Source: Gryganskiella cystojenkinii
Taxonomy: Eukaryota > Mortierellomycota > Mortierellomycetes > Mortierellales > Mortierellaceae
Assembly (NCBI GenBank): GCA_015852425.1
Contig: JAAAIG010000088.1
Location: 1 to 64,000 of the forward strand
DNA: 64,000 nt
Direction of reading: 5' to 3'
Part shown: one piece after another, positions 9,248 through 18,959 of the stretch
How the letters are laid out: each line of letters opens with the position of its first letter
How positions within the stretch are numbered: position 1 is the stretch's first letter
Made by a program: the position numbers and the translations under genes
The notes under the pieces: generated by a model
Database searches by the model: none
What the model saw: only the letters and a program-made list of their open reading frames with translations
What the model was told of the DNA's origin: nothing

Positions 9248-9831
9248 ATGTGTCACAGAGTCATTTGTCGAGACTGTAGAAAATACACCTGGGAAGGTAT
9301 GCGTTAAAAAAAACCCCCCCCTCTTTCTGCCTCACCGTCCAGTCTACCAACGTGTAACCCTCTGACCCTCGTATTTTTCTCTCCTCCATGCATGCAGGTT
9401 GTGGCCTGCATATCGCTCAAGCACTCAGGGGTCTTTCTCTGAACCAGATCTGTTCCTGCGATGATGATGTCGACAGCGAACATTCCGATTCGAATTCGAA
9501 TAGCAGAGACAAACATGATATTCTGCCCACGAGATCTATGGTAGCAGACAAATGGACCTGCAACAAGGACAACGACCCGTCTGCTGTCTGTCAAGAACCA
9601 CCCTCGCTAGTGGAATACAAGCTCTCCAAGATCTCGAGTGCCAAGGCAGTCGAGTCTGCGTTCCGACGGGCACAGCAGGCAGAAGCCTTGGAGGAGTTGC
9701 GAAGGATCAAGCATAATGAAAATCAGGCCTTGAAGGACTCGAGCAAGACTGCGCTTGAGAAATTGATGCAGGGGTTGGCTCAAGCGACAACGACGACAAC
9801 GACGACGATGCCAGCAGCAGGGGTGGAGTGA
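9248..9831 (+). CDS. Small Cys/His-motif protein, two exons
   Basis: Exons 9248..9296 and 9398..9831 give 160 residues. The first exon is only 49 nt. It encodes MCHRVICRDCRKYTWEG, and the intron (gtatgc..gcag) splits the Gly codon. The spliced N-terminus has the pattern MCHxVxCxxCxKxTWxGCGxH followed about 15 residues later by CSC. I recall this in many small fungal proteins annotated as hypothetical; the Cys/His set could bind zinc or another metal. The rest contains an acidic stretch, then a helical charged region (AVESAFRRAQQAEALEELRR) and a Thr-rich tail. The true start would be missed without splicing. Function unknown. Confidence 0.75.
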
Positions 9832-10288
9832 TTATCTAGTTTGTAGTGGTTTTCCCCGACTGTTGCCATCTTTTCTTTTTTCCGAAAGTAGTATACCAGT
9901 ACATGCAGCAACGTAAATTTTGTTCATGTCCGATGTGCCTGACACCGTTGGACGAGAGACAAAAATGAAAAGTCCAACTCAGCCACTTTGTCCTTAATCA
10001 GATATATAATACAATAATATTAAAATTAGGGTCCTCTATCTGCATGCGGTTTTACTCTGATGACAAAATCATTATTGAGGTGTTTCTCTTTTTGCGTCTT
10101 TTTTTTTCTTTTGTTTGTCGCTGTCTGTTCTTTCAATACGATTCCATTCCATTCAATCCAACCCACACGACCATTCATCACTTTTTCCTCCCTTCCTCTT
10201 TGCTCATTACCCCACGTCTCTCTCCTTCACTAATCGCTCTTCCATTGAAGCACTCTGCCCAACCTGCGTGTGGTTTGTCTCTCTCTGA
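9832..10288. other. Intergenic region upstream of the Yvc1-like gene
   Basis: A/T-rich to about 10030 (ATATATAATACAATAATATT), then a pyrimidine-rich leader from about 10080 to 10290. This is probably the promoter and leader of the channel gene at 10289. No further gene seen. Confidence 0.4.
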
Positions 10289-13200
10289 ATGGGATCCATC
10301 AACTCGCGCGAGGCTGCTGAGGACGCAGAGCAGTTCCATTCCCCAGAGGCTTACCATGAGACGCGACCACTTCTCGCTCGATACTACAACGGCGACAACG
10401 GTGTCCCTAGACCGTTCCCGACTGCACCAGTCACCGCCCTCATCAAAGAAGCTCGTTATTGTATGTCTCTTCTTCTTTGTTTGCTCTTCACGCCACCAAA
10501 ATATTATGAGCTTCCTTGTTTGGTGCTTGTTTTATTGTATCCAAAGGTACCCCATGAACTCAAGGATATTCTCAATAATAACGCGCTCCTTTGCGCACTC
10601 GACTTTATCCATCTTGAACACACAATAGCCATCATCAACGCTCTCGACACTTCTCTGACTCGAGACGAGCTTGGATCGCCTGAAATCTATTTGGCCTTGC
10701 TCCTACCCATCGTTCGAAAGTACAGGGAGGAACGAAAAGAGACCGCGGCTGTCTACTGTTTCCTGTTGAACCGGTGGCAGTTTCTCAAAGATGCAGAGGA
10801 AGACCTAGCCAATGCACGACTGAACGAGACCAGGTAAATAGACATGGTCGTTGACGTACTGAAGACCGAACGAGGAAAGCAAACAAAAAAGGGAGGGGAA
10901 GGACCCTGACCATGAAAAGGAACTAGTCTAACAACTTTTTTTGTTCTTGTGCGACACTACTCTCGCCTGTGCCGTCATTGTTACCAGGGCCCATGCATGC
11001 GAGATTGTAGCCACAAAGTAAGTGAATTTTGGTTTGTGAGGTATTCTGAACCCCCGTACCTTGCTCCTCCTATTTATTTTTAGAGAATCGGCTTTCTGAC
11101 CGAGTTTTCTTTTACTTTGCATTTGCGTAGAGTCCTCAAGGCTTTTACACTTCGTCAACTCATTGATGTCCTCACATACGACTTTTCCCCTGTGAAACGT
11201 ACGTTGACCACCAGATCTGTGCCATGGAAAGCAGGAGGGAAAAACCAAACAGAGAGTGTCATTGAAACTCACGCTATCATAATAATTTTAAACTACTCTG
11301 CAGGGAAAGATGCTCGATCTCGGCTTTACCTCCCTCATTTCGAAGGCGAACCGTCGACGGAACCCATGAGTGCATTGGAGGTCGCCATCTCTGGAAGGGC
11401 CAAACACTTTATTTCGAATCCCTTGGTTCAAGAAATCATCAGTAAGTAAAAGACGCGAGACAGGCGATAGTAAGCTCAAAGTGACCGACATGGACATTGA
11501 CCATGACAACTAATCCCCTCACTCTTTTGCGTCGTCTCCTCCTTTACAGATCAAATTTGGCTCGGACAAATTGTCTTTTTCTCGAACGCCATCGACAACC
11601 CGGATTCGTGTCTGCATGCGTCACAGCAGGAAATTCGAACCGTCACTGTATACGACAGTCGGGATATCAAGTTTTTACGACTCTCACGGCTTCGTGTCCC
11701 AAGATACAAGACGACTTTTCAGATGGTTTCTTTCTCGGCATTCATCCTAGTCTATACCGTGGTGACATTTGCAAAGGAAACTGAGCTCACAACCATGGAA
11801 GTGGTACGATGACAGCCCAATGAACTGAAAGCTGCTCCATATTTCCTGATCTTTGACTCGAGTCTAATATAACTTTTCTCACTTTTCGATATCACTAGAT
11901 CATGGATTTGTTTGCGCTCTCGTTCACACTAGACGAGTTCCTACAGCTCAAGGATTCAGGGCCTTCCTTTTACTTTGAGACGGTGTGGAATCTCTTTGAT
12001 GTCCCGATTTATATCATCTTCCTTGGCTTTATGGGCCTTCGCATCAGTACCTACTTTACAGGATCCGCCGACATGAATGACTTTGCTTACGACTTTTTGG
12101 CCTGCAACGCCATCCTACTCTGGCCAAGACTCTTTGCTGCTTTGGGTATGTTACTTATCCTTGTATCACCGCTCAATGTCTTTGAATGAACCAGAGTGTA
12201 GGTTCACCGGTATGGATATAATTCTGCTCTAGATCATTACCGTTTCTTTGGGACAATGTTGATTGTATTGCGCCAAATGCTGCTGGATGCGATGTTGTTC
12301 CTCGCCCTCTCGTTCATTTTTTACGTTGGTTTCCTCCAGGCGTTCTATGTAAGGATTTGATCCGCATTCCCACTGCCCCTGCTGTCCACTGCATAGCATG
12401 TGTTCTGACAGTATTTTTTTGCTTAACAACTTGCTTTAGACCCTCCACGACAATACGAAATCGTATGGCGAAATTGCCTGGCTTTTACTTCAGGTCTTTT
12501 TCGGATCAGCTTTTTTGGGATTTGAACAAGCGGACGAACTATCTATTCTATTTGGTGCTCCACTTATGGTGCTCTTTGTCGCTATCTCAGTCCTCATGTT
12601 GTACACCTTGCTCATTTCCATTTTCTCTCAGACGTTCTCAGAGGTAAAGCCATGCAAGTGCGGTAACTCTCAAAAACGTTTCAAGGATTTAATCCGCATA
12701 TGGTCCTGACTATCTGCTATTTTCACTACTTTCTTCTCATCAACAATTTTAGGTCAGCGCAAACGCCAAGGAAGAGTTTATGTTTTTGTTCTCGGTCAAA
12801 GTCATGGAGGAAGTCAAATCGGATGCGCTGTACGAATTTCAACCGCCTTTCAATATCTTGGCAGGGATTTTTGTTTGGCCTTTCAGTCTCTTCTATCCAC
12901 CCGAAGTCGTTGGTCGACTGAGTCGAGTCCTTTTGCGGTTCTTTTATTTCCCAGAGTTGGTCGGCATCTGGTTGTTTGAGACTCTGGTGATGCAAAAGCA
13001 CCCTCAGTATTTGCCTATCCGTCCAGGGGTTGTGGAACATGAAGGCAATTATGGAGCAACAGGTTCTTCCAGAGAACCAACAAGTAGTACAGCGGGTGGA
13101 GGAGTCGCAAAACGGAGACAGGAGGCTATTGACGGACTTTCAAAGGCATCGCAGGTTGAGTCTACACGAGAGGATGGAGCCTCGCCTATGGAGGTGGATA

Positions 13201-13850
13201 ACACTGCAATGGGGGATCCTTTTCAAGTGGCCACGGCCCAATATCAGCAAGAACAACAACAGCAGGACATACAACAGCAGCAGACTCAAAAACAACTGAA
13301 TCGGCTTACGACCAACGGCCTGAACTCGAACAATCTGACGGAACATGAGATTCTGTCGCCATATTTCGAAAATATCCGACGGTTCAGGGATGCTAGTAAA
13401 TCCAACTCGACAGCCTCTTTGCGGAGTGGCAGTGAACACGATCAGGAGCAATCGCCGTATACGCCATATTCGTATCACCCACCACCCATGCCTGTGGGCA
13501 TCGGCATCGCGCGACATGGAAGCATGTCAGGTTACGGAGGTTATGGACGCGTTCGTCAGGGGACGGAGGCCACACTTGCGAATACGTATCAGAGCATGTG
13601 GCCAGCGAATGGGATGACAGGGGACATGTCCTTTTTGGGAGGAGGTGCCCAGTTCCCCCAACAACGGCAACAATGGTTCGCAGATCAGGAGGCACAGCAA
13701 CAACAGCAGCAGTTCCAGTCCAATGATGCGCAAGAGCTAGCACGATTAGTCGACGAGAGGTTCTCAGAGATGCGGATACATATGGAAGAGTTGGAATCGA
13801 AGCTGGACCGACTGATCAACGCTATTTTGGTTGTAAAAGACGACAAATGA
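10289..13850 (+). CDS. YVC1: TRP-type vacuolar cation channel, Yvc1-like
   Basis: Exons 10289..10833, 10988..11017, 11131..11198, 11304..11441, 11550..11803, 11899..12145, 12233..12348, 12440..12643 and 12753..13850 join in phase to 899 residues. The family call rests on the N-terminal block with RAHACEIVATK and LRQLIDVLTYDFSP, then several membrane segments (exons 5-8). A pore-like stretch reads LHDNTKSYGEIAWLLLQVFFGS, followed by a last helix with LYTLLISIFSQTFSE. Yeast Yvc1 releases calcium from the vacuole; the same role is inferred here. The C-terminal tail (about residues 620-899) is Gln/Ser-rich and ends in a coiled coil (EMRIHMEELESKLDRLINAI). An intron-like segment (10461..10546) inside exon 1 stays open but would break the frame if spliced. 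Confidence 0.88.
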
Positions 13851-14202
13851 TAATTCCTCAACAAAAAAGAAAAAAAATACACGGGTCCTCATCTTTTGTT
13901 GTTGCGCAACGGTTTGCATTGCTCATTTTCGAACTTGCAGAAGTGAACTGATCGGTGAATTGTTTTGAACGAAGTCGGAAGGAAAGTATTAATAAAAAAA
14001 GGTAAAATTTTTTTTTTCTTAGTAGACGTAAGAAAAGATGCGATGTTGAGATATAAAAGAACGGTATTTGGCCCGCAATATTCCTACTTGCTCCACCTGT
14101 ACCTTCTCTTCGCACACATCTCACTCATACTCTTCGAAAAACACACACGCTCTCTCTCGCAAACCACACACAAAAACCAAGCAACAAAAATCAGCCTTCA
14201 TT
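13851..14202. promoter_or_regulatory. Promoter and leader of the Gly/Tyr repeat gene
   Basis: A TATAAAAG lies at 14052-14059, 144 nt before the ATG at 14203. It is followed by a C/A/T leader with ACACAC-rich sequence. Upstream is A/T-rich 3' DNA of the channel gene. No other gene seen. Confidence 0.5.
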
Positions 14203-14661
14203 ATGCGTTCCTTTATCACCCTCGGGTTCTTGGTCAGCACCGTCTTGCTCGGATTCACCACCGCTACCCCAGTTCCTTCACCTGCCTCGGATGAGACCCC
14301 TTCCACGACGGAGAACGTCAAGTACGGTTATGGTCGAGGAGGTGGGTACGGCTCCGGAGGCCGCTATGGAGGTCGCGGAGGTGGGTACGGTGGTCACCGC
14401 GGTCATTGGAAGCGTGAGGACTTGGTCCCGTCCGCGACCGAGGAGAACGTCAAGTACGGCTATGGTTACGGAAGTGGCTATGGTTCCGGAGGCGGCTACG
14501 GGGGTCGCAGGGGTGGGTACGGTGGTCACCGCGGTCATTGGAAGCGCGATGACTTGATCGAGAACGAGGTCGACCATGACCTCTACCGCGAGGGCAGCTG
14601 GGAATACCCATACTACAGCGGCGAGCCTTACTACTACGGTCACCATCACCGCTACTTCTAA
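14203..14661 (+). CDS. Secreted Gly/Tyr repeat protein with Lys-Arg processing sites
   Basis: 152 residues. The ATG at 14203 is chosen because it starts a clear signal peptide (about 1-21, ending TTA/T) and lies 144 nt after a TATA box. Two 34-residue repeats (about 38-71 and 82-115) begin NVKYGYG, run through Gly/Tyr/Arg-rich sequence and end GGHRGHWKR. Each ends in Lys-Arg, followed by an acidic EDL or DDL. In fungi such dibasic sites are cut by the Golgi protease Kex2, so three mature peptides are possible. The C-terminal part is rich in Tyr and His and ends HHHRYF. It could be a Kex2-processed repeat precursor (pheromone, RiPP or secreted peptide type) or a structural Gly-rich wall protein. 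Which one is unknown. Confidence 0.8.
   Translation: MRSFITLGFLVSTVLLGFTTATPVPSPASDETPSTTENVKYGYGRGGGYGSGGRYGGRGGGYGGHRGHWKREDLVPSATEENVKYGYGYGSGYGSGGGYGGRRGGYGGHRGHWKRDDLIENEVDHDLYREGSWEYPYYSGEPYYYGHHHRYF
14314..14547 (+). repeat. Two direct 102-nt coding repeats
   Basis: Units at 14314..14415 and 14446..14547 are in the same frame, of equal length, and separated by a 30-nt spacer encoding an acidic linker. Nucleotide identity is high, especially at both ends (aacgtcaagtacgg and ggtcaccgcggtcattggaa). This indicates an internal duplication within the gene. Confidence 0.85.
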
Positions 14662-15284
14662 AGTGGGATCTTCTTGCTCTGGTCAAGAACTCTCCAATAA
14701 GTTCTTGTCCTCTTTCTCCAATCCTTGGTTTTTTTTTTTTTTTACTTTTGCTAGTTGGGTCGACGACGATGTCCACCTAACAAAAGCCCTTTGCGAATAT
14801 AAAAATAATAAAAACAAAAAAAAACCCCCTCGCTTCGTTTTCAGGTCTGGACAGCTTAAAATTTTTGACTCAAGTCTGAAGTCGTATTTTTAATAACTTT
14901 TTCATTCACACTCCACTCGTTCATCCCTCTCGTCAGTGCCCGGGGACCTCGGAAGACTCTTCCTTTTTGGGGCAATGTGGCTGTCATAAATGCCATGCGA
15001 GGGTCGTGTTTTCCAAACGAATGGAGGCTTGTCGTCAGGTCTAATCGACCACAGTGACCCGAACGAAAAGAACGGGATCGAAATCTCAAGTGAGCTGTTC
15101 CTGGAGTGGACTAGAGAGTACGCCCGTTTAGATGTGCATGCCATTGTGTCCGAGAACCAGCTTGGAAATAAAGAGTAGTAACGTCATCGGTTCAAGAAAA
15201 CGCGCACCTTTTGTGCGTTCCAACACTCCAGCGATTTTCTTTGAGTTTACTTTTATAATTTTTCACATTCATCAAATTTGTATG
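14662..15284. other. Intergenic region
   Basis: 3' flanks of two convergent genes. A T run (about 14730-14744) and A/T-rich sequence are followed by ordinary sequence with short open frames on both strands and no recognisable motif. I see no supported gene. Confidence 0.4.
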
Positions 15285-15896
15285 TCAAGAAGGTTGGTGG
15301 TGCAACGAGGACAAAAGGTGATCACGAGCAACCTTGAATCTCTCGAACTGACTGCATCGCTCGAGTTCGTGACCGGTTGCTTTGCAAAGGAAACAAAACA
15401 GTGTAAGATGTGCGCGAGTCACATAACGACTACAGTATTCTATGAACTCGTCACAATCGAGCTCTGGGGATCTGATGATATGGAGTCCTACAAGACCGTT
15501 GTTGAACTTGATGGCTAGTGTCAGCTCATCATAGTTGTAATATCTAATTATAGCAGTGGGGTTAATACCACCCTGAACCAAGACTTCCTCGTGCTCCTTA
15601 ACTAAATTGTTGAAACGAGCATCCAAGGAGGGGTGGCCGCTTGATAAATCGTGAAGGACGATTCCGGGATTCAACCGTGCACACCTTATTATGGCAAAGG
15701 CTGATCGCTCTCTGTAGACCCAACGAAGGGCGACTCCGAGGCTCTTTGTGGATGAGATGAACTGTGAGCGTACGAAAACACGAGGTCCACCTCGGTCAAC
15801 GTGTTCCCTGATTGTCAGTTGAGCATCATAGTCTGTTGGATTGAGACCAAACATAGGGTGATCTTGCAGGCGTAAAACTCGGAATATAAATTCCAT
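15285..15896 (-). CDS. DUF7587-like protein with ART-like motif
   Basis: 203 residues from the ATG at 15896; a further 5' exon is possible. Residues 5-75 read FRVL, then a Pro/Gly loop and REHVDRGG, followed by SQFISSTKSLGVALRWV. This is the layout of fungal DUF7587 domains (FRV..., Hx(5)G, FISxTxS, A..WA). The FIST-type motif also occurs in ADP-ribosyltransferase-fold enzymes, so a related fold is possible. A downstream segment (about 150-200) has FCFLCKATGHELERCSQF, with several Cys/His that might bind a metal. Catalytic activity cannot be claimed: no complete R-S-E or H-Y-E triad was identified. Function unknown. Confidence 0.5.
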   Translation of the reverse strand: MEFIFRVLRLQDHPMFGLNPTDYDAQLTIREHVDRGGPRVFVRSQFISSTKSLGVALRWVYRERSAFAIIRCARLNPGIVLHDLSSGHPSLDARFNNLVKEHEEVLVQGGINPTAIIRYYNYDELTLAIKFNNGLVGLHIIRSPELDCDEFIEYCSRYVTRAHLTLFCFLCKATGHELERCSQFERFKVARDHLLSSLHHQPS

Positions 15897-16257
15897 GAAA
15901 GGCAAACGGAGAGAGAGAGCGAGGAGGTAATTTATGTTTGGAAGTCTGAAGAAGGGCTTGACAATGCTTTACGAGAGACTGGAGAAAAACAAGGAGAAAG
16001 GATGCGTCACTTACAAATAAGAAAGTGATGGGGGAACATTGGGGGAAGTGGAAGCAAGAAAGGCATGGGGACACGTCCAAGAAAAAAAAGAAGCAGGATT
16101 TTGCTTTGCCAATTTTAATGTGGTCATTTGAATGGTGATTTCAAGGGCTCAGAAGTCACATTATGCATGCATGTTTGAGAATCTATGTAAGGCGAGAGAT
16201 TTTATTTGATCGCCGAGGCGAAATTCAGGAACACGCTACAGATTGTTGGGACGCAGA

Positions 16258-18353
16258 CTAAAGTTCTTTTAGACTCCTCCGCAACACAGACACTTTGTCC
16301 TGCAGCTCCTGGCGGCGTGTGATCTTTGTAGGCGACTCGAGAAGCATGGTGGAAATAGTGTTGTCATCGACAGCAATCAACATGTCGAAATAAAGATTGA
16401 TTTGCTTAATCATATGACGTTCGATGGACTGTAACAGCACTACATCCACAATTCGCTTGCGCGCCACTTTGCAGTATGACTGTAGTGCCTCCTGTAGGTC
16501 TTCGACTGCATGCTCTTCGTTGTAGTTGACGTCCGACTCTTCAAGTTTGATGGAAGTAAGTGAGATAGCCTGGACCTGATATTTAGCCAGCAGTTGTTGA
16601 ATGTGCCCTTCTGCCTTTTCTCTTCTGCTCTTGAGAATGTTGTCGTAGTAGTACTTGTTGAGTGTAAATGGAGTACCTTCATCCGTAAAGATGTTCTCTA
16701 GCACGTCGTTCATCTTAGCGATCTGCAAATTGTAAAATTTGTCGTATTCCAGCAGAAGTGTGTTCCTGAGGAGAGGAGGATCTGCAGATAACGTTATGTA
16801 GTTGGTTACAGCCGCGTACAGGTATATATGCATGTTGGTAACGTGTGCCTTGGTGATGTCACGCCAGCGGGATAGCGTCTCGATATAAATCTGCGTGAAG
16901 GTGGTGAATGAAATGAATCCAGGCAACTCATTTCCTTTGTACTGGAGAACCAACTCCGTGATCTTGTCTTTGGGGAGTATGTACTTGTCTCTGTTCAGGG
17001 CTTGGTTGAAGCGCTGATAATGTTTCTGGAGTGAGGATCGAATGAATCGGTGGTCTCCTTCAACGGCTGGCGGTGCGAAATCGTCGTCGTCACTACCAGG
17101 CGCGTTTTCGTCATCACGAACCAAGTAAGCTTGCTGTCCGAAATCTGACTTGTGATTGTTGATATACTCGAAAGAGTAGTTGCCATCCAGAAGTGCAGTC
17201 AGCGAGCTCTTGAAATTCAGAATGCATGCGAAGTACTTGGTCTTTGCGGCGGAGGCGTCCAACACAGGGGGTCCCATATCAGTGGCTTCTTTCTCGTATT
17301 GGCCAATCAGAGCAAGCACGTCCTGTTTCAGGAATGGCAGTTCCTTCTTGATGTGAGTGTACAGAAGGTCGCCAAGAAACTTTTCCACGCTGACCCGCCC
17401 CTTGCGTGTATCTGGCACTTGCGCCCACTCTGTTGATGATTTGAAGAATTCGTCTTCCCGCCGTTTGGCCTCGTCCCAAGGAATGTCGATGTCCTTGAAG
17501 GTCGAGTTCTTCATTACAAGATACCCGAGCTTCATATGCTTACGTTTGTTTAGAATGATGTGTACCAGGTCAGGAAGCAGCTCGGGTTCAACGGTATCGG
17601 GCTTGGTGACGATGGGAATAGTGCGTTCGTTGCATCGGATCATAGCGTTCTGCTTCGCCCAGAACAAAAATGTTGTTTAGATCGACATTAGCTGGGACAA
17701 CTGCTAAGATGATTGTACGTTTGTCCTTGATATATCGCGTGTTAATCGCTCGTATGGTTTCGATCATGCCTCTACCCTGCCCGTCGATGGTAGTGTTGAT
17801 GTATCCTGGTGAAATGCGGTTCGAGGCGTCGCCGTACAAGAGAGGTGAAAAAGAAACGAAATGTGAGCATACACGATACAAAAACCTACAAAAGAAAAGA
17901 AAAGATAAATAAAAGTAGGCAATTGAATGTACCGGGCAGATCGATAATAGTAAGAGGAGACAAAGTTGGTCCAGATATAGTGATCTCAAGAACCTTTTCG
18001 CTGATCTCTATGCTCGAGCAAAGAATGTCGTTGGCCTCGCGGATGATTGGGTGAATATTCATAGACGTATCCTGTGCATGGTAACGTGCGTTGAACTCGG
18101 GTTCGTTGTCAATATGCGCTGACATCTGAGAAAGCTCACTCCGGCGTAAGCTTACTTGTGTGGCAAAACGTGTACAGGTGTGCATGTTGCGGGGAAAAGA
18201 GAGTTTTGTTATAGCTTCCAGAACACTTGATTTCCCGCTCGACTGATCGCCAAGGATGGCAATCTGTGGGATGGTAAGCATCTTGTTCAAGCCATAGCTC
18301 CGAATCTTGTTGATTTTGTCGATAACGTTCTGGTATTCGGCGTTTTCAAACAT
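16258..18353 (-). CDS. Dynamin-family GTPase with one frame break
   Basis: Exon 17933..18353 joins to 17805 downward. The frame shifts by one base near 17645-17660, then runs to 16258; about 655 residues if the shift is bridged. GTPase motifs: P-loop GDQSSGKSS (about residues 35-43), CTRFATQV for switch I, DLPG split by the intron, and TKPD just after the break. The rest matches the dynamin stalk, including a long insertion with acidic DDDD and a helical C-terminus like the GTPase effector region. No PH or transmembrane domain is seen, so it is closer to Mx-like or short dynamins than to the mitochondrial fusion type. Likely role: membrane remodelling, inferred. On the minus strand the frame before the break ends YDPMQRT and the frame after resumes at RTIPIVTKPD. 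The ATG at 18353 was chosen over an upstream start because the motif-bearing part begins there. Confidence 0.8.
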
Positions 18354-18404
18354 TGCGGTCGGGTTCGTTTTGATACAACATTGTATAGTGCGAGTTTGCA
18401 AGAC

Positions 18405-18414
18405 GACTTTTATA
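18405..18414 (-). promoter_or_regulatory. TATA box of the dynamin-like gene
   Basis: Read on the minus strand, TATAAAAGTC lies about 52-61 nt before the ATG at 18353, with a CCAAT just upstream. This is a compact promoter arrangement. Confidence 0.45.
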
Positions 18415-18418
18415 TTGG

Positions 18419-18959
18419 ATAAACTTGAGCTACGTCGAAACTAAAATCACGAGTAAAATCATCATTCAGAGATATCGACACAAATGGGTCAGAATGAATA
18501 ACTAGAGTTGATTTCAGAGTAGAATAAAGAATCAGGAATAAAACATTGGAATTATCCGGGATTGGAATTATAAAGATTAAAGCATCAGGAAGTAACGGGC
18601 TCGGAAGTAGAAGGCATCAAGGGTGAAGAGAGGCGACATCGAAGGATCAAAAGTAACGTCGCCATGAACACTTAAACACTTGCCAGTGACAAACCGGGAT
18701 TTAAAGGGAAAAAAAAACGTATGAAAATGAGCGAGCAGACATTGGCACCTTTCAATCTTCTTGACACTGAAAACGAGAACGATCTTGGTATCGACTCGGA
18801 CAAGGCGGAAGACTTTGGCGATGCGGTGGACGCGGGCTTTTGTCATTCAAAATCGTGCCATGATTTATGTCATTATTATCAACCGAAAGTCGCTGTTGCA
18901 CGTTGGCGATTGACCTTTTTGTTTCGTTTTCTATTTCTTGGATCTATTCGGGAGGTTTT
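18419..18959. other. Intergenic region
   Basis: 541 nt of A/T-rich DNA between two minus-strand genes. Small open frames on both strands (about 80 residues each) overlap each other and show no motif. Probably promoter of the dynamin-like gene plus 3' flank of the hydrolase. No gene supported. Confidence 0.4.
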
